Positions 7,389 through 14,916 of a DNA stretch of 64,000 nucleotides are shown here, piece after piece (position 1 is the stretch's first letter; every line of letters begins with the position of its first letter). The position numbers and the translations under genes are program-made. This DNA is from CAUZIZ01 sp965218775 (GTDB taxonomy: Bacteria; Acidobacteriota; UBA6911; RPQK01; JAJDTT01), in assembly GCA_965218775.1 (NCBI GenBank), contig CBDCLS010000006.1, forward strand, positions 1,488,001 through 1,552,000. Direction: 5' to 3'. Below the pieces are notes generated by a model. That model saw nothing but the letters and a program-made list of their open reading frames with translations, did not search any database and had not been told where the DNA came from.

Positions 7389-9518
7389 TCACAAACCTAC
7401 CCAGAAGACCCCTCGGAAAAGGCGCTTTATCCAGCTCTTCGAAACCGGTGCAGGGTCCTTACCGCCCGCTATCCGCTGCCTCAGCTGACCGAGATTGTCG
7501 TCTGACCTACCTGCCCGGGACCTTGGGGGCTGATGTTCCTTTTTTATCCAATACCCACCGTTGTTGGAGGAAGGAGGAGCTGCTGGAGGATCGGCATCCC
7601 TTTCTGTTGTAGGCTGATCCGGAAGGTCTTCACCCGGATCAGATGAGACAACTTGATCCGATACCTGCTCCTCGCTTCGCTCGGTAACAGATTCTGGCTC
7701 ACCGTCTGTCTCAGCTTCCGCCACCGTATCTAGGTCTTCGGTCCCAGACTCGACGGCCTCACCTAGGTGCTTCAGAGATTCCGTTTCGTCGTTTTGGCTG
7801 AGAGAGCGTTCGACTGACTGGGAGGTCTGAAGTTCGCTCCTAAGCCGATCGAAGAAGTCCGTATCCTGGTTAAATCCCGGTATCTCGTCTGGCAGGTCTT
7901 CGTCCAGCCGGGCGTCAGCCGAGACCCGACAGTCTGAATTGATTGCTTGTGCCCCTTCGACGGGTTCGCCCGCAGTCGCGGAGAGGGGTTCTTGGGTCGC
8001 TGAAACCCCGTTGGAGTTCTGGTCAACCGGGAGCTCGTCGGGCGGCAGGGATCCCTGCAACTCGCTCGGAAGAGGATCGAAGAATTCCATATCCGGGTCA
8101 GAATCCGAGTCAGACACGGGCTCCTGATATGTCGGTTTCCCGTTCGGCTGAGCCTCAACCGAGACGCGACAGCCTGACTTGATTGCGTGTGTTTCTTCGA
8201 TGGGATGGCTCTCAGATCCAGGGATGGACTCGTGACTCGATGACGCCCCTTCGACGTGGTGGTCAGCCGGGTGCTGCTCGCTCGGAAGCCGATCGGAGAA
8301 ATCCACATCTGGGTCCAATCCCGGCTCTGCGTCAGTCGGCTTCCCGTCCTGCTGAGCCTCAACCGAGACCCGGCAGCCTGACTTGATTGCATGTGTTTCT
8401 TCGATGGGATGGCTCTCAGGTCCAGGGATGGACTCATGGGAAGAATCCACATCCGGTTCCAATCCTTGCTCCTGGTAAGGTGCCTTATTGTCCGGTTGAG
8501 CCCCAGTCGGGACCCCTCGACCTGGCTCTACTGTGTGGGCTCCGCCCGCGTGCATTCCGTTTGTACGATGAGTTTCAGATGCTGGGATGGATTCCTGACT
8601 CGGTGACACCTCCTCGGCGTTGTCGTCAGCCGGTTCCTCGTCGGGATTCTCTTGGATCCGGGCCTTCTTCGCGCGAGTACCAGCCAGGCCTTGAAGTAGT
8701 TGGCTCGGTTGGAACTGCTTAGCAACGGCACTGACGATCCCGCCATCGATCTCGTTCAACCGATTCGTCTCGCCCGCTTTGAGACAGAGTTTGCAGAACC
8801 GGTTGATGAGTCTAGGCACTCCTTCGCTCAACTCGTAGACGGAGGCAATCCCGGAGTTTGTGAAGACGCTTCTGGTACTCCCTGCCCTTTCCATTCGGTG
8901 GTCGATATAGTCTCCCACCAGATCCTCCGAACCCAGAGGTTCCAGGATGGGACACACGCCGACACGCTGAAGCAGGTTGGCTCGCCTGGGGGCCGTCAGC
9001 ATAGTTCCCAACTCAGGCTGCCCTGCCAGGATGATCGTCAGAAGATTGCGCTTGTTCTCCTGGATACTGGTGAGCAGTCTCATGGATTCGAGAACGGGTC
9101 CCCTCAAGGCCTGGCCCTCATCTATGAAGAGGAGGACTTTCTGTCCCGAGTCAGCCACCTCCAACAGGAACCGGTTGAAGTGTTCCAGTAGTGCTTCTCT
9201 AGAGCGATGCTTACATTCCTCTCCCTGGAGCTGACCAATGATCTCGCGCATCAGTTGGGGAAAGGTGAGATCCGGGTTGGTAACGAACGCAATCCTGTGC
9301 TTGTCTTGCTCCAGCTTGTCGAGGACGACCCTCAGAGCCATTGTCTTTCCCAGGCCCACGTCTCCGATAAGGAGCGCCAGACACTCGTTCCCCTCTTCGA
9401 TGGCGAACAGGAGTTCGGCGATCGCATTCTCGAAACTGGCGTGCATCCTGAAATACATTCCCGGATCGGGAACGTTGTCGAAAGGAGCCTCGTTGAGCCC
9501 CCAATACTGTTGATACAT
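7389..9518 (-). CDS. ExeA-like AAA ATPase with long repetitive acidic C-terminus
   Basis: 709 aa from ATG 9518 (GGGGGA 9 bases upstream; an in-frame TTG lies three codons earlier). Residues 1-265 form the ATPase typical of ExeA/MshM/general-secretion proteins: MYQQYWGLNEAPFDNVPDP start, Walker A GDVGLGKT, Walker B VLLFIDEGQ, sensor LAGQPEL, and the GVPRLINR segment. After about residue 290 the protein is low-complexity, Glu/Asp/Pro/Ser-rich, with three or four copies of a unit containing ESHPIEETHAIKSGCRV. Two copies are nearly identical at DNA level (8144-8236 and 8354-8440). No peptidoglycan-binding domain is seen. The last 20 residues are basic and hydrophobic (SWIKRLFRGVFWVGL) and may bind membrane. 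Confidence 0.85.
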   Translation of the reverse strand: MYQQYWGLNEAPFDNVPDPGMYFRMHASFENAIAELLFAIEEGNECLALLIGDVGLGKTMALRVVLDKLEQDKHRIAFVTNPDLTFPQLMREIIGQLQGEECKHRSREALLEHFNRFLLEVADSGQKVLLFIDEGQALRGPVLESMRLLTSIQENKRNLLTIILAGQPELGTMLTAPRRANLLQRVGVCPILEPLGSEDLVGDYIDHRMERAGSTRSVFTNSGIASVYELSEGVPRLINRFCKLCLKAGETNRLNEIDGGIVSAVAKQFQPSQLLQGLAGTRAKKARIQENPDEEPADDNAEEVSPSQESIPASETHRTNGMHAGGAHTVEPGRGVPTGAQPDNKAPYQEQGLEPDVDSSHESIPGPESHPIEETHAIKSGCRVSVEAQQDGKPTDAEPGLDPDVDFSDRLPSEQHPADHHVEGASSSHESIPGSESHPIEETHAIKSGCRVSVEAQPNGKPTYQEPVSDSDSDPDMEFFDPLPSELQGSLPPDELPVDQNSNGVSATQEPLSATAGEPVEGAQAINSDCRVSADARLDEDLPDEIPGFNQDTDFFDRLRSELQTSQSVERSLSQNDETESLKHLGEAVESGTEDLDTVAEAETDGEPESVTERSEEQVSDQVVSSDPGEDLPDQPTTERDADPPAAPPSSNNGGYWIKKEHQPPRSRAGRSDDNLGQLRQRIAGGKDPAPVSKSWIKRLFRGVFWVGL

Positions 9519-9648
9519 AGTGCACAATCCCCCGCTGTAGAGAAAAGACCTCTCTCAGCGTTACATATCGTTAGGGACTGTGACAGACTTTGTGATTCCC
9601 GGCACAGTAGTGTTGGTGCCGAAACTCCCGGATCCCTTATTCCCTCTT

Positions 9649-9762
9649 CTTACCCTTGCCCTTGCCCGTGCCCTTGCCTTTGCCCTCATCTCACCTCATC
9701 TCAGGAAAGTTTGGGGTCAGAAATACGGGCACGGGCGAAGGCACGGGCACGGGCAAGGGAGA
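9649..9762. repeat. GGGCAAGGGCACGGGC palindromic repeat, copy 2
   Basis: CTTACCCTTGCCCTTGCCCG words at 9650-9685 face ACGGGCACGGGCGAAGGC words at 9725-9757, around a short spacer containing CTCATCTCACCTCATCTCA. It has the same architecture as the copy at 6130 and lies between the ExeA-like gene and the beta-propeller gene. Confidence 0.75.
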
Positions 9763-9812
9763 GGTGTTAAAACTCACGGCTTTGACGTCTCACTCTGAAG
9801 GGTTCAGCGTTC

Positions 9813-11327
9813 TTACCGAAACCGGAGGGAGTAGAGATCGGCATCCTTCATGACAAAGCGCAGCCGGATAGCGCCTTCCGAAAGCCTATCGAACTTCATG
9901 GGATCGGTCGGAAGGAATCCAGGGCGCATCCATTTGACGGCGTGCTCGATCCTGTCTCCGAAAAGGACCGGTGACTCTTCCAGACTGAAGCCGGGGATCG
10001 GCTGGCCATCGGCGTCTTGCACCTCGATGCGGATGCTTCCTACTGCCGAGGTCGAATAGTTGAGCACCAGATCGTTGCCCTTGAAGCGCAGGGGGCGAGT
10101 GAGGAACTCTCCCCCGGAATAGGGGGCCTTGATGGACACGAAACCGTCCGTCCGCAGCACGAATCGCTCCAGGTAGGTGCTGGGGTAGGTGTAGTTGCGA
10201 GAAGTAAAGAGGGAGATTTCGTCCTCGGCGGTAGCGATGACCCCGATCGCCGTGCTGGTGGTGCGGTGTATCCAGTTGCGCTCATCCAGACCGGGACGGA
10301 TGAATGCCTCCTGGAAGGGCCTCCAGTCGATTCCATCCCGACTTGTCAAGAAGACTGTCTCCGAGATTCCGGGACGCGGCGCATCCTCGTGAATCTGCCG
10401 CAAGGGGTGGAACCTCTTGGGAAAGGATAGATAGATGTGGGGTGCGCGGAAATAGGGAGTGGCTGCGTTGGTGTAGAGATGATCCACCGGCCTGACCCTA
10501 CCATCGAAAGTGCAGGGTACCGGCTCGGTCCACTTGAGGAGGTCCTTCGAGGTGGTCCTTGCGAAGGTTCGCACGTCCTGACTCATATAACGGAAGTAGA
10601 AAATGTACTGTTGCTCCCATTCAGACCAGAACAAGACATTGACCGAGTCGAAAGCATTGGGCCAGGTAGTGACAAACAGGGGATCCTCACGCCACTTCTT
10701 CCAGTTCAAACCGTCAGGTGAGACGTGCAGGACCAGCCCGACACCCTTTTTGGACGAATCTCCGAACCGGGGATTGATACCCACTCCGCCTGGTGCCAGA
10801 TAGCGTCTGGACGCGTCCACGCCGGGCCGGGCATCCAGGTAGGGAGGACCACCGATGGGCTCTCCTACAATGTTGTTCTTCTTGGATCCGTTGAATTCGT
10901 ACTGTCCCAGCTCAGGTTTCGTCCAGTGGATTCCATCCTGACTCTCGGCATAGCACAGGAAGTGGGGATGCTCTGGGACCAGGGTTTCATCCGGTCTCAA
11001 TCCCGCCTTCCTGGCATAAGTGGGATCCGAGCGTCCCATATAGTACATACGATAGATGTCAGCATCCTTGAAGACGCCCAGCTGCCAGCTGACGTTCCCC
11101 TCCCAGGGTTGATCGAAATCGAAGGTTTTCCCTGCAGACCGAGGAGAGTGAAGCCTCAGTTCGACTCCCTCCATGTTTTCGATCAGGTGGTCGTCGACGA
11201 ATAGCTCCAGGCGCGAACCGATGTCCACAGCGTCTTCAGTGGAGGTTTCTCCACCCAGGGTAGTAGCGGTACTCCAGCCCAGGATCAGAGATAACAACAG
11301 GGCGGTTGGGGCCCAACTCTTCTGCAT
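9813..11327 (-). CDS. Secreted GH32/43-like beta-propeller protein
   Basis: 504 aa. The signal peptide is residues 1-25 (ALLLSLILGWSTATTLGG); the ATG has AGGAGAGAG 5 bases upstream. The body begins with VDIGSRLELFVDDHLIEN, then carries sequences typical of five-bladed propeller glycosidase-like proteins (YRMYYMG, HFLCYAESQDGIHWTKPELG, YIFYFRYMSQDVR, TSRDGIDWRPF). The family is common in Planctomycetota and Acidobacteriota next to sulfatases and oxidoreductases, but has no firm biochemical assignment. A periplasmic or extracellular glycan hydrolase or binding role is likely (inference). A sulfatase-like remnant lies upstream in the opposite direction. Confidence 0.75.
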   Translation of the reverse strand: MQKSWAPTALLLSLILGWSTATTLGGETSTEDAVDIGSRLELFVDDHLIENMEGVELRLHSPRSAGKTFDFDQPWEGNVSWQLGVFKDADIYRMYYMGRSDPTYARKAGLRPDETLVPEHPHFLCYAESQDGIHWTKPELGQYEFNGSKKNNIVGEPIGGPPYLDARPGVDASRRYLAPGGVGINPRFGDSSKKGVGLVLHVSPDGLNWKKWREDPLFVTTWPNAFDSVNVLFWSEWEQQYIFYFRYMSQDVRTFARTTSKDLLKWTEPVPCTFDGRVRPVDHLYTNAATPYFRAPHIYLSFPKRFHPLRQIHEDAPRPGISETVFLTSRDGIDWRPFQEAFIRPGLDERNWIHRTTSTAIGVIATAEDEISLFTSRNYTYPSTYLERFVLRTDGFVSIKAPYSGGEFLTRPLRFKGNDLVLNYSTSAVGSIRIEVQDADGQPIPGFSLEESPVLFGDRIEHAVKWMRPGFLPTDPMKFDRLSEGAIRLRFVMKDADLYSLRFR

Positions 11328-11443
11328 GGGTCTCTCTCCTTTGTTGCGGATTCAACTCCTAAATGGAGGATAATGCAAGCTGCACAGGAGCAGGAGCGGA
11401 GCCGAGCGACTTGAAGTCCTGTTTGGGGAGGAGCCACCAGCCC

Positions 11444-11853
11444 CGGATCCTTTTTTTGAGTCTGGGCGAGACGGACGACTGGGCCCACGAAGGAAACTAT
11501 GGGCGCACGCTGGAGGCTCTTCGTCAAAGCGACGATCGAATGCATCAGCTCAGGGATTACCTGCAGGCACGCCCCAGTACCGGGGCAAGACCACCCTTGT
11601 ATTGACCACCGACCATGGACGAGGAATCTCGAAAGAGTGGCGTCATCACGACAGCAAGATAAAAGAGGCTCAGTTTTGCTGGGTAGCGATAGTCAGCCCT
11701 GACCTGGATGCGAGGGGCGAGTGGAGTGACACCAAGCCCATCTATCTCAACCAGATTACCGCCACTCTCTGTTCTTTCCTCGGCCTGGACTATAGCGCCT
11801 CGCAACAAGCCGATCGCAGAGGTCGCCGCCAAGCTCCGCTAGTGCCGGTATGA
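11444..11853 (+). pseudogene. Alkaline-phosphatase/sulfatase-superfamily remnant
   Basis: Two overlapping frames give pieces of one protein. The first (to about 11575) reads LFLSLGETDDWAHEGNYGRT; the second (about 11580-11853) reads TTLVLTTDHGRG, then KEAQFCWVAIVSPD. The joined order, with the metal-binding TDHG motif, matches the C-terminal half of phosphoglycerate-mutase/sulfatase-like enzymes. A one-base frameshift separates the pieces around 11570-11580, and the N-terminal half including the active-site nucleophile is absent. Decayed gene. Confidence 0.7.
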
Positions 11854-11860
11854 CTCAATC

Positions 11861-11983
11861 AAGTCCGACAGAGCCGCGCACGACTTGACTCGTCAGCAAT
11901 CTGAGCCCAGGTTCCGAGGAGAGAGCTGGACAACAGCACAATCTCCCCGATCCCCGACACTGAAGTTTCCACCTGAATGATCC
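11861..11983. repeat. Dispersed intergenic repeat A, copy 1
   Basis: Contains CAGAGCCGCGCACGACTTGA, then GTCAGCAATCTGAG, then GGTTCCGAGGAGAGAGCTGG and CAGCACAATCTCCCC, ending in a TGAATGATCC word. The same word order recurs at 34643, 37311 and 53336. Copies 1 and 4 share the longest match, about 120 bp. Confidence 0.8.
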
Positions 11984-12032
11984 GGCGCGGTTGGTGTACT
12001 CTTGCACCTATTTCCAAACAGGAGGTCGGATC

Positions 12033-12884
12033 ATGTCATCAACAAAGCCCAAGGTACTAGTCACAGGAGCGAGCGGTCTGCTGGGAGGGCTTGCTGTAAA
12101 GCACCTCCAGCACAAATATGAGTTCAGTGCCCTCAATCGGAGCCGAACCGCCGACTCAGCTCACACCAAGAGTCCACCTCTGGACGACAGCATTCCCTGG
12201 ACCCAGGCCGACATCAGCGACTTCGAAGCCATGCGACCGGCCTTCGAAGGTGTGGATATGGTGGTTCACATGGCGAACTACACCGCAGACGTCGAGAGTT
12301 GGGAGGGCCACCTCAATGCCGGAATCATCGGCACGCGCAACGTCTATGAGGCAGCTAGATTGAATGGCGTCAAGAGGATCGTCTTCGGAAGTACTGGGGA
12401 CACCATGACCGGCTGGGAGACCGACCCACCCTATGGTTATCTTGCCGCTGGCAAGTACGACAAGGCGAAGTGGGGCTGGCCCATGGTCGACCAGAGCTGG
12501 CCGGTGCGCCCGAATAGTCTTTACGGTTCTTGCAAGGTCTTTTGTGAGTCCCTGGGCCGTTTTTACTCCGACAAATTCGACATCTCGGTTCTCGTTATTC
12601 GGCTCGGTGCGGTGCTGGAACCGGACGCGCCATTTCTGCGGCGTCACTATTGCGGTTGGTTAGGGCAAAAGGATTACGTGTCGATGGTCGATAAGTGTTT
12701 AGGTGCACCGATGTCGATTCGCTATGATATTTTCGACGCCATCTCCAACAACCGATATAAGTGGAGAAGCACCAGCCATGCCTCTGAGGTGCTGGGTTGG
12801 GAGCCGCAGCAGAGCGTGGACGACCACGAGATCGACGATCAAGGCGGCTGGCACCAGGTCCAGAGCTTCCACGGCGAAAAGTAG
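12033..12884 (+). CDS. NAD-dependent sugar epimerase/dehydratase family protein
   Basis: 283 aa extended short-chain dehydrogenase. The start at ATG 12033 is fixed by CAGGAGGTCGG just upstream. Seen: VLVTGASGLLGG (dinucleotide loop, residues 8-19), DI at the adenine pocket, VVHMAN, and a catalytic YGSCK (Tyr-x-x-x-Lys) preceded by the GSTGD Ser region. The family includes UDP-sugar epimerases and uronate dehydrogenases; the short length and the W-rich WEGHLNAGIIGTRN region are compatible with a uronate-dehydrogenase-like enzyme, but the substrate is not established. It is separated from the downstream AAA ATPase gene by 87 bp. Confidence 0.82.
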   Translation: MSSTKPKVLVTGASGLLGGLAVKHLQHKYEFSALNRSRTADSAHTKSPPLDDSIPWTQADISDFEAMRPAFEGVDMVVHMANYTADVESWEGHLNAGIIGTRNVYEAARLNGVKRIVFGSTGDTMTGWETDPPYGYLAAGKYDKAKWGWPMVDQSWPVRPNSLYGSCKVFCESLGRFYSDKFDISVLVIRLGAVLEPDAPFLRRHYCGWLGQKDYVSMVDKCLGAPMSIRYDIFDAISNNRYKWRSTSHASEVLGWEPQQSVDDHEIDDQGGWHQVQSFHGEK

Positions 12885-12971
12885 ATCGAGCGGCCCCCGG
12901 ATGGCGCCCTACCTCGCCGATGCTGCCCTTTCACAAAGCCTGCGTCTGACCAAGAGTCTCGGGAGCAAACG

Positions 12972-14480
12972 ATGAACTTGATGGATGCCCTTCTTTCCCG
13001 AAACCAGATAACACAGGAGCAGGCCCAGAAGGCGAGAAATCGTCAAGAGCTCGTCGGGGGTCTTGACGGAGAAAACCTGCGCGCACTGGGGTTCATCGGA
13101 GCAGAGCAACTGCACGCTCTGGTGGAGGAGGCCCCTTCGGCCCCTCGCTCGATTGAGGATACTGGTTTGGCAAAGCGGTTCCTCCAGGAACTGATCTTGA
13201 AGTTTCTCCACATCTATAGCCTGGAGACCGTCCATGAGATAGCTGACTCCGTGAAGCTCTCCGTGAAGATCATCGAAGGACTTCTGGGAGATTTGAAGAA
13301 GCAGGCGTTGATCCAGGTCGTGGGCTCTCGGGGCAGGTTGGTCTTGAGACACAGCTTGACCTCTGAGGGTAGACAGAGGGCAGGAGAAGCTCTGGCCCAG
13401 TCGGCCTATGTGGGGCCCGCTCCCGTTCCCCTGAGCGTTTTTTGTGAGCAGGTCGAGAAGCAGTCTGTAACCCACGAAGAGGTCAACGCCGATGCTCTAG
13501 AGGGTGCACTCTCTCATCTGGTGCTGCCTCGAGAACTCCGAAGGCAGCTGGGCTCGGCACTGAATTCGGGTCGGGCGATCCTTCTCTATGGCGGGCCCGG
13601 AAACGGAAAGTCCTCCGTGGCGCGGGCCCTTGGCAACATCTTTCAACAACACATCCACATCCCCTATGCATTGATCGTAGATGACCAGATCATCAAGCTT
13701 TTTGATCCGGCGATCCACCAGGCGAGTGAAATGGAATCGGCCACCGATCCAGACGATGGCTTGGCGCAAATCGATCCACGGTGGGTGAGGTGTCGGAGGC
13801 CTCTGGTGCAGTCGGGAGGTGAGCTGACCCTCGGAATGCTTGATCTGGAATTCGATCCCGTCTCTAAGTACTACGAGGCGCCCCTGCAGCTGAAGGCCAT
13901 GGGAGGACTCTTTATCATCGATGATTTTGGCCGGCAGATGGTCCGTCCCGAGGATTTGTTGAACCGCTGGCTGGTTCCACTCGAGAAGAAGATAGATTAC
14001 TTGACGATGCACACCGGCAAGAAGTTCCAGATCCTCTTCGATGAAATCGTCGTGTTTTCCAGCAACATCCCGCCCACTGAGCTCCTGGACGACGCCATGA
14101 TGCGGCGGGTCGACTACAAGCTCGAGGTCGACTATCCGACTCTGGAGGCCTATGAGGTCATCTTCAGAAGGATCTGCAGGGTCAATAGTTTGGAGCCCTT
14201 CGAAGGGTTCATGCCCTGCGTGGAAGCGTTCTACTCCAGAACCGACATCATCCCAGCGGCCTTTCACCCCAAGTCCCTGATTGACGATGTGCTAGCGACT
14301 TGTAGATTTGAGGAAAGCGAACCTGAGCTCACGCTTGGTAGACTGGAACGTGCGCTCGCCCGCCTGGATGTGAAGCCGAAGCCTCTCCCACTCTCACGGA
14401 TCGGCTCCACCCGTCCCAGCACGGACTCAAAGCCTTTAGGACCTCCGGCATCTGAACCTCCCCACAACGAAGTGCATTGA
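12972..14480 (+). CDS. AAA ATPase with helical N-terminal region, function unknown
   Basis: 502 aa; the ATG follows GGGAGCAAACG. The first 150 residues are helical with a winged-helix-like section (LETVHEIADSVKLSVKIIEGLLGDLKKQALI). The ATPase follows: Walker A YGGPGNGKSS (about 205-214), Walker B GGLFIIDDFG, sensor VFSSNIPP, and arginine-containing MMRRVDYKLEV. The Walker B Glu is replaced by Asp (IIDD). It resembles MoxR/RavA-like or secretion-associated ATPases without a clear match. A C-terminal tail is Pro/Ser-rich. It stands alone, followed only by repeats and an IS. Confidence 0.7.
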   Translation: MNLMDALLSRNQITQEQAQKARNRQELVGGLDGENLRALGFIGAEQLHALVEEAPSAPRSIEDTGLAKRFLQELILKFLHIYSLETVHEIADSVKLSVKIIEGLLGDLKKQALIQVVGSRGRLVLRHSLTSEGRQRAGEALAQSAYVGPAPVPLSVFCEQVEKQSVTHEEVNADALEGALSHLVLPRELRRQLGSALNSGRAILLYGGPGNGKSSVARALGNIFQQHIHIPYALIVDDQIIKLFDPAIHQASEMESATDPDDGLAQIDPRWVRCRRPLVQSGGELTLGMLDLEFDPVSKYYEAPLQLKAMGGLFIIDDFGRQMVRPEDLLNRWLVPLEKKIDYLTMHTGKKFQILFDEIVVFSSNIPPTELLDDAMMRRVDYKLEVDYPTLEAYEVIFRRICRVNSLEPFEGFMPCVEAFYSRTDIIPAAFHPKSLIDDVLATCRFEESEPELTLGRLERALARLDVKPKPLPLSRIGSTRPSTDSKPLGPPASEPPHNEVH

Positions 14481-14511
14481 AGAGCGTGGCCCTGGAGACC
14501 GTAGCCACGTA

Positions 14512-14730
14512 AGTTTCAGGTTAGTGGCCCCCAGCGGTGCTGCCCCATTCGAGAAAGAAACTTCGGGTCCGGCGTAGCGGTGGCCTCCAGGCCACCGTCC
14601 GAGCCAGGCTCAGAAGAATAAGACTTCGGCCTGGAGGCCAAAGCTACTTCTGCAAATGAAGTTTCAGCTTAGTAGTCTCCCAGTGGTGCTGCCCCATCCG
14701 AGACGAAACTCTTCCTGCAGGCTAGTACCC
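14512..14730. repeat. Palindromic repeat B, copy 1, with flanking partial duplication
   Basis: The core 14574-14647 runs GTAGCGGTGGCCTCCAGGCC ... GGCCTGGAGGCCAAAGCTAC, a strong hairpin with a 30-base loop. It is flanked on both sides by a related 50-bp block (AGTTTCAGGTTAGTGG... and AGTTTCAGCTTAGTAG...), so the outer part is itself duplicated. The copy near 62057 matches it over about 140 bp including the flank. Confidence 0.85.
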
Positions 14731-14758
14731 TGTCAACCTAGAAATTGTAGGTTCTGAA

Positions 14759-14850
14759 CGGCCCTGGCGTGGGCAAAGGCACGGGCAACTTCTTCGCAAA
14801 CTTGACCAGTCTGTGAACTTTTTCTCGACCAAGGGTCTCTAGTAGTGCCG
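14759..14850. repeat. GGGCAAAGGCACGGGC repeat, copy 3 (half)
   Basis: Only the purine-side arm plus tail is present. Bases 14771-14843 match 6231-6303 almost base for base, including CTTCTTCGCAAACTTGACCA and CTCGACCAAGGGTCTCTAGT. It appears to be a fragment of the same mobile or amplified unit. Confidence 0.75.
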
Positions 14851-14916
14851 GGAAGAGAGGAACGCTCACGGTTTTCAACTTTCTAATCGAGGTCAATCCC
14901 AACGGGATTGCGTATT

